Source of the DNA: SHZI01 sp964384525
GTDB lineage: Bacteria; Pseudomonadota; Gammaproteobacteria; Steroidobacterales; GCA-2729495
Direction: 5' to 3'
NCBI GenBank assembly: GCA_964384525.1
Contig: CAYLKO010000002.1
Span: 38,290 to 102,289, forward strand
DNA length: 64,000 nt
In this document: positions 17,791 to 25,875 of the stretch, one piece after another
Position numbering within the stretch: the stretch's first letter is position 1
Layout of the letters: every line of letters begins with the position of its first letter
Notes under the pieces: generated by a model
What the model was told of the DNA's origin: nothing
Seen by the model: the letters and a program-made list of their open reading frames with translations, nothing else
The model's database searches: none
Translations under genes and position numbers: made by a program

Positions 17791-20631
17791 ATGGCTGAAT
17801 TCAGCACCGACCGCCGCGGCTTTCTGAAGGGTTCCGGTGCAGCCGCTGCTGCAGCGCTCTCGCTCAAATACATGTCAGCCACGGAAGTGCTCGCCGCGGA
17901 ACCACCCCCGGTTTACGGCGTGTGGGAAGACATGATGCGAAAAAAGTGGACCTGGGACCGCGTGGTCCGGGGCAGCCGCGGCATCAACTGCACCGGTCAC
18001 TGCGCCTTCAACATCTACGTCAAGAACGGCATCGTCTGGCGCGAAGAGCAGCAGGGCGAGTACGGCCGTTCGGGCGAGGACACGCCGGACTACGGTCCGC
18101 GCGGCTGCCAGAAGGGCATGCGGCAGTCCAAGTACATGTATGGCAAGCAGCGGGTGCTCTACCCGATGAAGCGCGTGGGTGAGCGCGGCGCCGGCCAGTG
18201 GATGCGCCTGAGCTGGGACCAGGCGATCGACGAGATCACCGACAAATTCATCGAGCACGCCACGCAGTCCGGTCCGGATTCCATCACTTTTGCGATGGGC
18301 ACCCAGATGATCCTGAAGCGGGCAACCTTCACGGCCTTGTTCCGTTTTGCCAATACCACGGGTGTGGTGATTCCGGAAACCTTTGCCGGCGTGGGCGATC
18401 TGCCCGCTGGCGCCTACATGACGCTGGGCTACAGCCTGCCCGGTGACAACATGGCCGCCATCTTCAAGTCAAAATGCGTGCTGATCTGGGCCTGCAACCC
18501 GGCGGCCACGCGCATTCCCGATGCGCATTTTTTCTGGGAGGCGAAATACAACGGCACGGAAGTGGTCAGCATCACGCCGGAATTCAGCCAGACCGCCATT
18601 CACAGCTCGAAGTGGCTCAATCCAAAACCCGGCACCGACACGGCGCTGGCGATGGCAATGGTGCAGACCATCATCCAGGACGGGCTGATCGAGTGGGACT
18701 ATGTGCGCGAACAGACTGATCTGCCGTTTCTGGTGCGCGTGGACAACGACAAATTCCTGCGCGCCAGCGATTTTGGCGAAAGTGATGACCGGGCTGAAAA
18801 GTCCTTCTATTTCTGGGACGAGCTGACCGGCGGCGTGGTCAAGGCGCCGGCCACCGGCTACGGTGACAAGCCGGGTGCTCCGGCGCCGGAACCGGCCGAG
18901 CCGCCGTCGTTGAAGCTGACCAACCTCAAGCCCGCCGTTGAAGGCCGCTGGAAGGTCAAAACGCCGAAGGGTGTGGTGGAGGTCACCACGGTGTACTCGC
19001 GGGTGAAGGAGCTTTGCAAGCGGGACTACACCCCGGAAAAGGCCCAGGCCATCACCGGCGTGCATGCCGACAACATCCGGATGGTCGCCCGCAGCTTTGC
19101 GAAGTCGGGTGCCGGCATGATCTTTGCCGGCTATCGGGCCTGCAAGTGGCTGCACGGCGACAAGCTCCAGCGGGCCTGGCTCCTGATGTGCGCCCTGACC
19201 GGCAACACTGGTCGCGAGGGCGGCGGGCTGCAGATCACCAATCTGGCGAAGGCGGATGGCTTCGCGAAGTTTGTCTTCGCCGGCATCGGTCCCCGGGTGA
19301 AGATTGCCGCCATCTCGATCTGGGACTATGCCAAGGCCGATGGCAAGGGCCTGAACGAACAGACCTACGGCAAGAAGATGGCCGACCACCTGGACAAGCA
19401 TTACCAGGCATCGATCAACAACGGCTGGCTGCCCGACTATTCAAAGACGCCGTGGAAGATGGCCTTCATGGCCGGGCACAACACCGCCAACTGGCGGGCG
19501 GCCGGCACCCGCTTCCGCGAAACGGTGATGGCGAAGCTGGAAACCATCGTCACCCTGGCGCCCGACATGGGCATCACGGCCATGTATTCCGACTATGTGC
19601 TGCCGGTGGCCCACCATTACGAGCGGCAGGATTTCGTCATGGAGGGTCGCACGCCCTATATCCAGGTGCTGGATCAGGCTGTGCCGCCACTGGGCGAGTC
19701 CGAGGATGACTGGTCGATCATGGCGCGCATGGCCAAAGCGATCAGCGCCAAGGCCAGGGCGCGCAAGCTGCCGCCGGTCAAGGATGTACTCTTCGGCAAG
19801 CCGATCGAGCATGACTACAGCCAGGTCGAGGAACTCTTCACGCTCAATGGCAAGATCCAGGGCACGAAGGACATAGTCCAGTTCCTGATCGACAACTCCG
19901 AGGGCATACCGAAGGTCAGCTTCGAGGAACTTCGCCAGCGGGGTTTCGTGCGCGGGGATGACTCCGGGAACGTGCAGTTCGGCAAGCATTCCCCCTACGG
20001 TTACAACGGCCTTTCGAGCATTCACGACAAAAAACCCTATGCCACGCTGACGGGCCGCCAGCAGTTCTACTTCGATCACGACTGGTTCCTGAGTGAAGGC
20101 GAGGCATTGCCGGTGCACGTCGATCCGCTGGCGATCATTGGCTATCCGCTGCGGCTCTCGATGGGCCATGCGCGCCACAGCATCCACAGCTGGTGCCGGG
20201 ATGACACCCTGCTGCTCAGCCTGCAGCGTGGCGAGCCGGATATCTACGTGAATCCGGATGACGCGGCCAGGCGCGGCGTGAAGGACACGGACCTCGTCCG
20301 CACCTTCAACTCGCTGGGATCATTCATCGCCATGGCGCATGTCAGTTCCAGCATGCAGCCGGGGCAGATGTTCATGTTCCACGGCTGGGATCCGATGATG
20401 TTTCGCGGCCGGCAGAACTTCAGCGGCGCCATTCCGACCGCCGGCCTGCTGAAGCCGACCTCACTGGTCGGCAACTATGGCCACATCGGCTATCGCGCAC
20501 CGGAGTACGTGCCGAACCAGACCTATCACGACTGCACCGTCGATTTCGAGAAGTACGTGGAGCCGGCGAAAGGCGTGGCTGCGGCCAATCGCATGAAGCT
20601 TGCGCCTGAAACGGTTTCCACCCGCGCCTGA
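17791..20631 (+). CDS. Tat-exported molybdopterin oxidoreductase, type II DMSO reductase family, alpha subunit
   Basis: This 946-residue catalytic subunit begins with a twin-arginine signal (DRRGFLK, then Ala-rich core). The N-terminal Fe-S region has Cys67, Cys71 and Cys106 (GINCTGHC and GPRGCQKG), and VWREEQQGEY and RVGERG match ethylbenzene dehydrogenase, dimethylsulfide dehydrogenase and selenate/chlorate reductase alphas. The Mo-ligand Asp of this family aligns with Asp203 (VGDLPAG), followed by TRIPDAHFF. The histidine expected four residues before Cys67 is an Arg (Arg63). GGAGGAG precedes the ATG. The reaction could be an oxygen-independent hydroxylation or an oxyanion/sulfoxide conversion in the periplasm; substrate unknown. 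It is followed by the beta subunit. Confidence 0.85.
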   Translation: MAEFSTDRRGFLKGSGAAAAAALSLKYMSATEVLAAEPPPVYGVWEDMMRKKWTWDRVVRGSRGINCTGHCAFNIYVKNGIVWREEQQGEYGRSGEDTPDYGPRGCQKGMRQSKYMYGKQRVLYPMKRVGERGAGQWMRLSWDQAIDEITDKFIEHATQSGPDSITFAMGTQMILKRATFTALFRFANTTGVVIPETFAGVGDLPAGAYMTLGYSLPGDNMAAIFKSKCVLIWACNPAATRIPDAHFFWEAKYNGTEVVSITPEFSQTAIHSSKWLNPKPGTDTALAMAMVQTIIQDGLIEWDYVREQTDLPFLVRVDNDKFLRASDFGESDDRAEKSFYFWDELTGGVVKAPATGYGDKPGAPAPEPAEPPSLKLTNLKPAVEGRWKVKTPKGVVEVTTVYSRVKELCKRDYTPEKAQAITGVHADNIRMVARSFAKSGAGMIFAGYRACKWLHGDKLQRAWLLMCALTGNTGREGGGLQITNLAKADGFAKFVFAGIGPRVKIAAISIWDYAKADGKGLNEQTYGKKMADHLDKHYQASINNGWLPDYSKTPWKMAFMAGHNTANWRAAGTRFRETVMAKLETIVTLAPDMGITAMYSDYVLPVAHHYERQDFVMEGRTPYIQVLDQAVPPLGESEDDWSIMARMAKAISAKARARKLPPVKDVLFGKPIEHDYSQVEELFTLNGKIQGTKDIVQFLIDNSEGIPKVSFEELRQRGFVRGDDSGNVQFGKHSPYGYNGLSSIHDKKPYATLTGRQQFYFDHDWFLSEGEALPVHVDPLAIIGYPLRLSMGHARHSIHSWCRDDTLLLSLQRGEPDIYVNPDDAARRGVKDTDLVRTFNSLGSFIAMAHVSSSMQPGQMFMFHGWDPMMFRGRQNFSGAIPTAGLLKPTSLVGNYGHIGYRAPEYVPNQTYHDCTVDFEKYVEPAKGVAAANRMKLAPETVSTRA

Positions 20632-20659
20632 GAGCGCTCCGACCTGGAGTCAACGAACA

Positions 20660-21673
20660 ATGTCACGACAAGTCGCCATGGTGATCGACCTCAACAAGTG
20701 CATTGGCTGCCAGGCCTGCACTGCCGCCTGCAAGTCCCTCTGGACCGACGACGAAGGCCAGGAGTACATGCTGTGGAACAATGTCGAAACCAAACCGGGA
20801 CGCGGGTATCCGAAGGAGTGGGAGGCCAAGGGCGCCAAATCCGGCTGGAAGGATGGCCAGCTGCAGTATGGCGATCTGCACGACCAGAACGACTTTGGCA
20901 GTGTTTCGGCGCTGAACCATGAAGAGGTGTACTTCAAGGGCACGGAAGATCGCCTGCAACGGAAGGAGCCGCTGACTTACGGCGCCAACTGGGATGAGGA
21001 CACCAGCTCCGGCGACTACCCCAACAACTATCACTTTTATCTGCCGCGGCTGTGCAATCACTGCACGAAGCCGGCATGCCTCGAAGCCTGTCCGGTGCGG
21101 GCCATCTACAAGCGCGAGCAGGATGGCATCGTGCTGGTGGATCAGGACAAGTGCCAGGGCTTCCGTCTGTGCAACCGCGCCTGCCCCTACGACAAGATGT
21201 ACTTCAACTTCGTCAAGCGGAAGTCGCAGAAGTGCATCTTCTGTTTTCCGCGCATCGAGCAGGGTGTTGCCCCGGCCTGCGCCCGCCAGTGCCCCGGCCG
21301 CCTGCGCTTCGTCGGCTTTCTCGAAGACCAGGACGGCCCGATCGCCAAGCTGGTCTACCAGTGGAAGGTGGCCCTGCCGCTGCACCCGGAATTCGGCACC
21401 GAACCCAATGTGTACTACGTGCCGCCGATCCTGTCGCAACCGTTCGATGCGGAGGGGCGCTTCAGCGATGAACCGCGCGTGCCCACCGAATACCTGCGCT
21501 ACCTGTTCGGGCCGGAAGTGGATCAGGCATTGATCACGCTCGACGCCGAGATGGATCGCAAAAAGGCCGGCAAGGCCTCCGAGCTGATGGATCTGCTGAT
21601 CGCCAGGGACTGGAAGTCACTGTTCCACATTCCGGATGTGCAGGTGACGTCCTCCTCCGGGCAGAAGGGCTGA
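20660..21673 (+). CDS. Iron-sulfur electron-transfer (beta) subunit of the molybdoenzyme
   Basis: This 337-residue protein has four Fe-S cluster motifs in the NarH/EbdB pattern: CIGCQACTAAC (Cys14, 17, 20, 24), LCNHCTKPACLEAC, CQGFRLCNRAC and KCIFCFPRIEQ with a later CARQC. In the third motif Phe replaces a Cys, as Trp does in NarH, consistent with one [3Fe-4S] and three [4Fe-4S] clusters. It has no signal peptide, so it is probably exported as a complex with the Tat-targeted alpha. I chose the ATG at 20660, which begins the conserved MSRQVAMVIDLNKC block; the open frame extends 60 bases further into the alpha gene. Confidence 0.9.
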   Translation: MSRQVAMVIDLNKCIGCQACTAACKSLWTDDEGQEYMLWNNVETKPGRGYPKEWEAKGAKSGWKDGQLQYGDLHDQNDFGSVSALNHEEVYFKGTEDRLQRKEPLTYGANWDEDTSSGDYPNNYHFYLPRLCNHCTKPACLEACPVRAIYKREQDGIVLVDQDKCQGFRLCNRACPYDKMYFNFVKRKSQKCIFCFPRIEQGVAPACARQCPGRLRFVGFLEDQDGPIAKLVYQWKVALPLHPEFGTEPNVYYVPPILSQPFDAEGRFSDEPRVPTEYLRYLFGPEVDQALITLDAEMDRKKAGKASELMDLLIARDWKSLFHIPDVQVTSSSGQKG

Positions 21674-21675
21674 TC

Positions 21676-22224
21676 ATGTACAAATATCTGCTGCCGCTGG
21701 CTCTCGTGTTCGGTGTTGCCCAGGCCGACAGCGGCAGCTTCCGGCTGGTGAGTTCCGATCTGGCCGACGGTGGAACGATCGCTGCGGCGCAGGTCTACAA
21801 CGGCTTCGGTTGCACGGGGGACAACGTTTCGCCGGCTCTCAGCTGGAGCAACGCCCCTGCCGGGACGCAGAGCTATGCCTTGATGGTGCACGATCCGGAC
21901 GCGCCGACCGGCAGCGGCTGGTGGCACTGGGTGATGTGGAACATTCCTGCGACCGTGCATGCGCTGCCGGCCGGCGCCGGCAACCCGGCATCCGCTGCGT
22001 TGCCGGCTGGCGTCATGCAGGGCAACACCGATTTTGGCGCGCCGGGTTATGGCGGCCCGTGTCCACCCGCCGGCGCCGCCCCGCATCACTACCACTTCCG
22101 TCTCTATGCACTGAAAGTTCCCAAGCTGGAGCTGCCAGCCAACGCCACTGCAGCCATGGTCGGCTTCAACGTCCGGGTCAATGCACTGGGCAGTGCCGAG
22201 TTGACGGCGACCTACAGCCGCTGA
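21676..22224 (+). CDS. Exported PEBP-family protein (YbhB/YbcL-like)
   Basis: This 182-residue protein has a short signal peptide (MYKYLLPLALVFGVAQA) and a phosphatidylethanolamine-binding-protein fold. The family motifs are visible as NVSPALSWSNAPAGTQSYAL, DPDAPTGSGWWHWVMWNIP and, later, GYGGPCPPAGAAPHHYHFRLYAL. PEBP proteins bind anionic ligands in a pocket with conserved Asp/His; in bacteria their roles are poorly known. Its ATG lies two bases after the beta-subunit stop, so it is the third gene of the molybdoenzyme transcript. It stands where a gamma subunit would be expected in ethylbenzene-dehydrogenase-type operons, but it has no heme ligand motif. Confidence 0.88.
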   Translation: MYKYLLPLALVFGVAQADSGSFRLVSSDLADGGTIAAAQVYNGFGCTGDNVSPALSWSNAPAGTQSYALMVHDPDAPTGSGWWHWVMWNIPATVHALPAGAGNPASAALPAGVMQGNTDFGAPGYGGPCPPAGAAPHHYHFRLYALKVPKLELPANATAAMVGFNVRVNALGSAELTATYSR

Positions 22225-22366
22225 AGCCAGCCTCGCTTCGTCAGACATTTCCTACGGGATATTCGGACGATCGAGTCTGCTTCTCGATGAATTCCTGACA
22301 TACGCTCGAGATCATCCCGCCCAAGCTCGGCACTGTGTTGTAACGCAGGCCGTGAAGGAGAAAGGC

Positions 22367-22567
22367 ATGAATTGGGACCGGGCTGAAGGTAACTGGAAGC
22401 AGCTGAAGGGCAAGGGCAAGGAACAGTGGGGCAAGCTCACGGACGACGATCTCGACCAGATTGCCGGCAAGCGCGATCAACTGATAGGGCGGATTCAGGA
22501 GTCATATGGCATCACCCGCGACGATGCGGACAAGCGGGTCAGGGAATGGGAATCAAGGAACAGTTGA
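22367..22567 (+). CDS. CsbD family stress-response protein
   Basis: This 66-residue, highly charged protein matches the CsbD/YjbJ family (MNWDRAEGNWKQLKGKGKEQWGKLT, then DDDLDQIAGKRDQLIGRIQ). The family is induced by general stress in many bacteria; biochemical function is unknown. I start it at the ATG at 22367, which has AAGGAG a few bases upstream; the longer frame from 22352 would read through that ribosome-binding site. About 28 bases separate it from the response-regulator gene downstream, so they are likely co-transcribed. A TTCCTAC motif at 22249-22255 in its upstream region resembles repeats near 25.5 kb. Confidence 0.88.
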   Translation: MNWDRAEGNWKQLKGKGKEQWGKLTDDDLDQIAGKRDQLIGRIQESYGITRDDADKRVREWESRNS

Positions 22568-22595
22568 CGATTGCCGGCGACCTGCCTGAGGGGCG

Positions 22596-23240
22596 ATGAC
22601 CATGCCCCGCGTGCGTGTGATGGTCGCCGATGACCACGAACTGGTCAGGTCGGGAATGCGGCAGATGATTGAACGCCAGCCGGACATGGATCTGGCTGGT
22701 GAGTGCCGCACCGGACGCGAGGGTCTGGCCAACCTGCGCGAGCATCCCTGTGATGTCGTGCTGCTCGATCTCGCGCTTCCCGACATGTCGGGTCTTGATG
22801 TGCTGAAACATGTCAAGGCCCAGTACGAAAATGTCACGGTACTCGTGGTCAGCGGCTATCCAGAATCGCAATTCGGACTGAATGTCCTGCGGGCCGGGGC
22901 CGCCGGCTTTGTCAGCAAGGGGGCTGAGGAAGCGGAGTTGCTGCGGGCGGTGCGTACCGTTGCCAGGGGCCATCGCTATGTGGGTGCGGAGCTGGCGGAT
23001 CAGCTGGTGTCCGGCGTGCAAGGTGACCCGAGCGAACCACGCCACAGCGTGTTGTCCGAGCGGGAGTTCCAGATCTTCTGCCGGCTGGCGGCCGGTACCA
23101 CGGTGTCCGAAATCGCCAGGACGCTATGCCTGAGCGTGAAGACCATCAGTACCTACCGGAGCCGGATTCTGGACAAGATGGCGATGAAATCCAACGCGGA
23201 CATGACCTACTACGCCATCAAGAACGGCCTGATGCAGTAG
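22596..23240 (+). CDS. NarL/FixJ (LuxR)-type response regulator
   Basis: This 214-residue two-domain regulator has an N-terminal receiver with the acidic pocket at Asp12/Asp13, phosphoacceptor Asp58 (VVLLDLALPD) and the switch SKGA Lys. The C-terminal helix-turn-helix of the LuxR class follows (about residues 150-205, LSEREFQIFCRLAAGTT, LCLSVKTISTYRSRIL). It is expected to be phosphorylated by a HisKA_3-type kinase such as the one encoded convergently at 23.7-25.1 kb. It follows csbD and is followed by a lone receiver gene after three bases, forming an operon. Nearby TAGGA/TCCTA inverted repeats could be its targets (inference). Confidence 0.92.
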   Translation: MTMPRVRVMVADDHELVRSGMRQMIERQPDMDLAGECRTGREGLANLREHPCDVVLLDLALPDMSGLDVLKHVKAQYENVTVLVVSGYPESQFGLNVLRAGAAGFVSKGAEEAELLRAVRTVARGHRYVGAELADQLVSGVQGDPSEPRHSVLSEREFQIFCRLAAGTTVSEIARTLCLSVKTISTYRSRILDKMAMKSNADMTYYAIKNGLMQ

Positions 23241-23243
23241 CCG

Positions 23244-23654
23244 ATGGATGTAGTGCCCGAAGTGGAAATGGTGGCCGGCGAGATCCGGATCCTCCTGATC
23301 GAGGACTCGGAGCGGCTGCGTGTTCGCCTTGTCGAGATGCTCGACGAGCCTGGCGTGATGCGTGTCGTTGCCTTCGCGGCCACCGAGGCGGAAGCCTTTC
23401 TCTGCATTTCCGAGGATGAGTACGACGTGCTGCTTGTCGATGTCGAATTGCGTTCGGGCAATGGCATTGCCGCAATTCGCAAGGCCCGTGCAACTTATCC
23501 GGTTGAACGCCAGCCGTTGATCATCGTGTTGACCAACTATGCACTGCCTGCGGTTCGCAATCGTTGCCTCGATGCCGGGGCTGATCATTTCCTCGACAAG
23601 ATGCGCCAGTTCCAGGATGTGAAGCCGCTGATCGTCGCCAGCCGATCGGCGTAG
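23244..23654 (+). CDS. Stand-alone response regulator receiver domain protein
   Basis: This 136-residue protein is a single receiver domain with no output domain. Acidic residues Glu20/Asp21 (LLIEDSE), phosphoacceptor Asp66 (VLLVDVELRSG), the switch threonine in IIVLTNYA and the Lys in HFLDKM are all present, so it should be phosphorylatable. Such proteins act as phosphate sinks or relay components. It starts three bases after the LuxR-type regulator, in the same transcript, and faces the histidine kinase gene, whose 3' end lies 18 bases away on the opposite strand. Confidence 0.88.
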   Translation: MDVVPEVEMVAGEIRILLIEDSERLRVRLVEMLDEPGVMRVVAFAATEAEAFLCISEDEYDVLLVDVELRSGNGIAAIRKARATYPVERQPLIIVLTNYALPAVRNRCLDAGADHFLDKMRQFQDVKPLIVASRSA

Positions 23655-23672
23655 GGTCTGGACGACATCCTG

Positions 23673-25100
23673 TCACGGTGCGGCTTCCGCGAAGGGTATC
23701 CGGGGTACCGGCTTGGTTCGTGGTACTGATATTTCCAGGCATGTTCCGGTGTCTGGTGCGCTGTCAAGCTTGAAGGTTCCCCCGAGTGCGCGTACCCGAT
23801 GGCGCATGCCTGTTATGCCATGCGACGCCCGGAAGTTGCGGCTGTTCATATCCATGCCAGTGCCGTCATCCGTGACCATCAGGCGTATGACATCGGTATC
23901 GGCCTCCAGGGACAGCGTCACATTGGTTGCGTTGGCATGCCGGATGACGTTGGTCAGGGACTCCTGACCGGCGCGAAACAGGGCAATGGCCAGGTCCTGG
24001 CGCAGGTCGGTCAGATCTTCCGGAAGGAAGATGCTGCAATTCAGGCCCGCCTTCACGCAGGACTCCTCAAAGTAGTTCCGCAGCGCCGTCGAGATGCCAA
24101 AATGATCCAGCAGGGCCGGCCTCAGGCTTTCAACCACCCGGCGTTTGATGTCCATTGATTCCGTGAGGCTGTCGTTGATCTGTCCAAGCTTTGTCCGGAT
24201 TTCCGGATCCAGTGATTTTGTGGCGCCCAGCAACCAAGCCAGGTCCATGCGGGCGGCCGTGAGCAGACCACCCAGTTCATCGTGGAGATTCCGGGCCAGC
24301 TCGGCTTTTTCGCGTTCGCTGACCTCCTGCAAATGGGACGATAGTGCAGACAGTTCGGCAGTACGCGCATCAATCAGCGATTGCATGCGTTGAGCCTCGG
24401 AAGTGGCTGTTACAGCTTCCGCGTTCCGCCCTGCCGCCTGCTGCATGAAGAGTCGTGTCACCGTGAGCAGCAGGCCAATGGCCAGCATGCTCGACAACAG
24501 CGTTGCAATGCGGGTGCGCAGGGCCACCGGTGCCTGGTACCGGCGCAAGTCGCGAAGTTCGTCCTGTGATAACGCATCGAGTTCGGCAATCGCATCGCGC
24601 AGCTGGTCCGTCAGCTCCTTGCCACGTCCATCGCGTACGATGCCGATGGCGTTCTCGTGTTCGCCTGTCTCCCACAGGATGATGCTCGTGCTGGCGACGC
24701 CGATTCTCTCCGTCCCAAGCTCTTTTATGCGTTCAACCACGGTACGCAGGGCAGGCGTCGTGCATAGCATCGTGAGCTCGCGCAGAGCCTGGTCGAATTC
24801 CCGCGATGCCTGTTCAAACGGCACCAGGAATCGAGAGTCACCGGTCAGCAGAAAACCACGCTGACCGGCTTCCGCATCGATCATCATGCCCTTCAGGCGT
24901 GCCGAGGCATCCAGACGCCGGAGCACCTCGGCGGTCTGGTTGGAATACCCGGCACTCGCCCTCAGGGTCAATTCACCGAGGACCATGATGCCGACGCTGA
25001 CCAGAAACAGCGCAGCGAGCGTAACGATCAGCGATCGTGGCAACAAGCGCAGGCCGATCCACCAACCCTGCCTGGAATTCCGGTTCGCCTGTGTCGTCAT
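23673..25100 (-). CDS. Membrane sensor histidine kinase, CHASE3-HisKA_3 (NarX/DegS type)
   Basis: This protein of about 475 residues has two membrane segments (near residues 22-44 and 195-218) flanking an extracytoplasmic CHASE3-like domain (KGMMIDAEAGQRGFLLTGD is typical). A coiled coil leads to HisKA_3 with phosphorylatable His273 (ELARNLHDELGGLL), then an HATPase domain (NVIRHANATNV as N box, TDDGTGMD and HGITGMRHRV as G boxes). HisKA_3 kinases pair with LuxR-type regulators, which fits the neighbouring operon. The ATG at 25100 has AGGGA seven bases upstream and is preferred over a GTG at 25127. It is downstream of the DUF1328 gene. Confidence 0.9.
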   Translation of the reverse strand: MTTQANRNSRQGWWIGLRLLPRSLIVTLAALFLVSVGIMVLGELTLRASAGYSNQTAEVLRRLDASARLKGMMIDAEAGQRGFLLTGDSRFLVPFEQASREFDQALRELTMLCTTPALRTVVERIKELGTERIGVASTSIILWETGEHENAIGIVRDGRGKELTDQLRDAIAELDALSQDELRDLRRYQAPVALRTRIATLLSSMLAIGLLLTVTRLFMQQAAGRNAEAVTATSEAQRMQSLIDARTAELSALSSHLQEVSEREKAELARNLHDELGGLLTAARMDLAWLLGATKSLDPEIRTKLGQINDSLTESMDIKRRVVESLRPALLDHFGISTALRNYFEESCVKAGLNCSIFLPEDLTDLRQDLAIALFRAGQESLTNVIRHANATNVTLSLEADTDVIRLMVTDDGTGMDMNSRNFRASHGITGMRHRVRALGGTFKLDSAPDTGTCLEISVPRTKPVPRIPFAEAAP

Positions 25101-25152
25101 GCGTGGTCCCTGGCCCGGCTGTTCCACGCTCTGTTTAACACAAAAGCACGCT

Positions 25153-25180
25153 CGGACGGCAGCAGTACCCGTGCCGTCCG
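25153..25180 (-). terminator. Hairpin downstream of the DUF1328 gene, probable terminator
   Basis: CGGACGGCA (25153-25161) and TGCCGTCCG (25172-25180) form a perfect nine-base-pair stem with a ten-base loop, between the DUF1328 stop (25207) and the kinase start. On the minus strand a T-rich stretch (CTTTTGTGTT) follows after a few bases. This could terminate or attenuate transcription between DUF1328 and the kinase gene; the T run is imperfect. Confidence 0.5.
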
Positions 25181-25206
25181 GGAGCAGCCGGCGTATATCC
25201 GGTTGC

Positions 25207-25371
25207 TCAGGTTCGACGGATCAAGCCGAGTATCAACGTCACGGCGAATATCAGCAGGAAAACGAAGAACAGGACCTTGGCGATCCCTGCAGCACCGGCC
25301 GCAATGCCGCCAAAACCCAGAACAGCCGCGATCAGAGCGATGATGAAAAATATGACGGCGTAGCGCAACAT
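25207..25371 (-). CDS. DUF1328 family small membrane protein
   Basis: This 54-residue protein with two hydrophobic spans (MLRYAVIFFIIALIAAVLGF and a second span in GIAKVLFFVFLLIFAVTLI) ends in RRT. It matches DUF1328 (YtjA-like), a small inner-membrane family often near CsbD and other stress genes. I start at the ATG at 25371, which has a purine-rich AAAGGGGG stretch upstream; the longer frame adds 18 non-conserved residues. It is transcribed away from the 47-residue membrane protein gene, sharing the control region at 25372-25670. Confidence 0.88.
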   Translation of the reverse strand: MLRYAVIFFIIALIAAVLGFGGIAAGAAGIAKVLFFVFLLIFAVTLILGLIRRT

Positions 25372-25424
25372 GAGTAGCCCCCTTTGGTGATGACCTGTAC
25401 GGACAGCAAGTCCACGCGCATGCA

Positions 25425-25595
25425 CTGACTATAGTCAGCGAACCATCGGGTGCTCGTAGTCAGTGGGGCCGGAACCAGTGGGGATTGCGGCATTACCGGC
25501 GTAGGAAGAATCCTACCGACAAGGCATGCAGGCTGCATGTCGCAGCCGCCGGCACCTGTATCGGAAGCGCACGATCGGTAGGTGCATTCCTACCG
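25425..25595. promoter_or_regulatory. Three inverted repeats in a divergent control region
   Basis: The 299 bases between the DUF1328 gene and the 47-residue membrane protein gene hold no ORF of note but three inverted repeats. A 14-bp perfect palindrome CTGACTATAGTCAG lies at 25425-25438. GTAGGA-AGAA-TCCTAC lies at 25501-25516. CGGTAGG-TGCATT-CCTACCG lies at 25576-25595. The last two share the core TAGGA/TCCTA and recall RcsB-type sites of NarL/FixJ regulators, so they may bind the LuxR-type regulator encoded 2 kb upstream. Binding is an inference; the repeats are seen directly. Confidence 0.5.
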
Positions 25596-25670
25596 CAGTA
25601 CGGGCTCGCTGCCGATCAGCGAAAACGCGATTCCGGCTCAAGATGTGCTCATGGGTAGCAGGAGAGAATC

Positions 25671-25814
25671 ATGCGCAACTCCGAGGTTCGAATTACCGGC
25701 TTTGATTTGTTCGCCGGTGGCCAAGGCGGAAAGATTGGTTGGATCCTCCTTTGGCTGCTTGGCATTCCGCTGCCTGTGTTGCTGATCCTGTTCCTGATCC
25801 GCGGCTGCACCTGA
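25671..25814 (+). CDS. 47-residue membrane protein with a C-terminal RGCT tail
   Basis: ATG at 25671, with GGAG six to seven bases upstream, opens a 47-codon frame. It has a polar start (MRNSEVRITGFDLFAGGQGG), one hydrophobic span (WILLWLLGIPLPVLLILFL) and ends IRGCT. From memory, short proteins with this LLGIP-PVLLIL-RGCT pattern occur in other proteobacteria near stress genes, without a known role. The inverted repeats just upstream and divergence from DUF1328 suggest co-regulation with the CsbD/DUF1328 block. The Lhr helicase gene starts 62 bases downstream. Confidence 0.7.
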   Translation: MRNSEVRITGFDLFAGGQGGKIGWILLWLLGIPLPVLLILFLIRGCT

Positions 25815-25875
25815 CGCGGTCCCATCGTTTCTACTGCCACTGCCGCCCCGTGGATTCCGGCGCTATAGTCCCCAC

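Noticed and set aside
17791..21673. Respiratory nitrate reductase NarGH
   Set aside because: A Tat signal, EbdA-like motifs, missing NarI/NarJ and the altered FS0 ligand argue against it.
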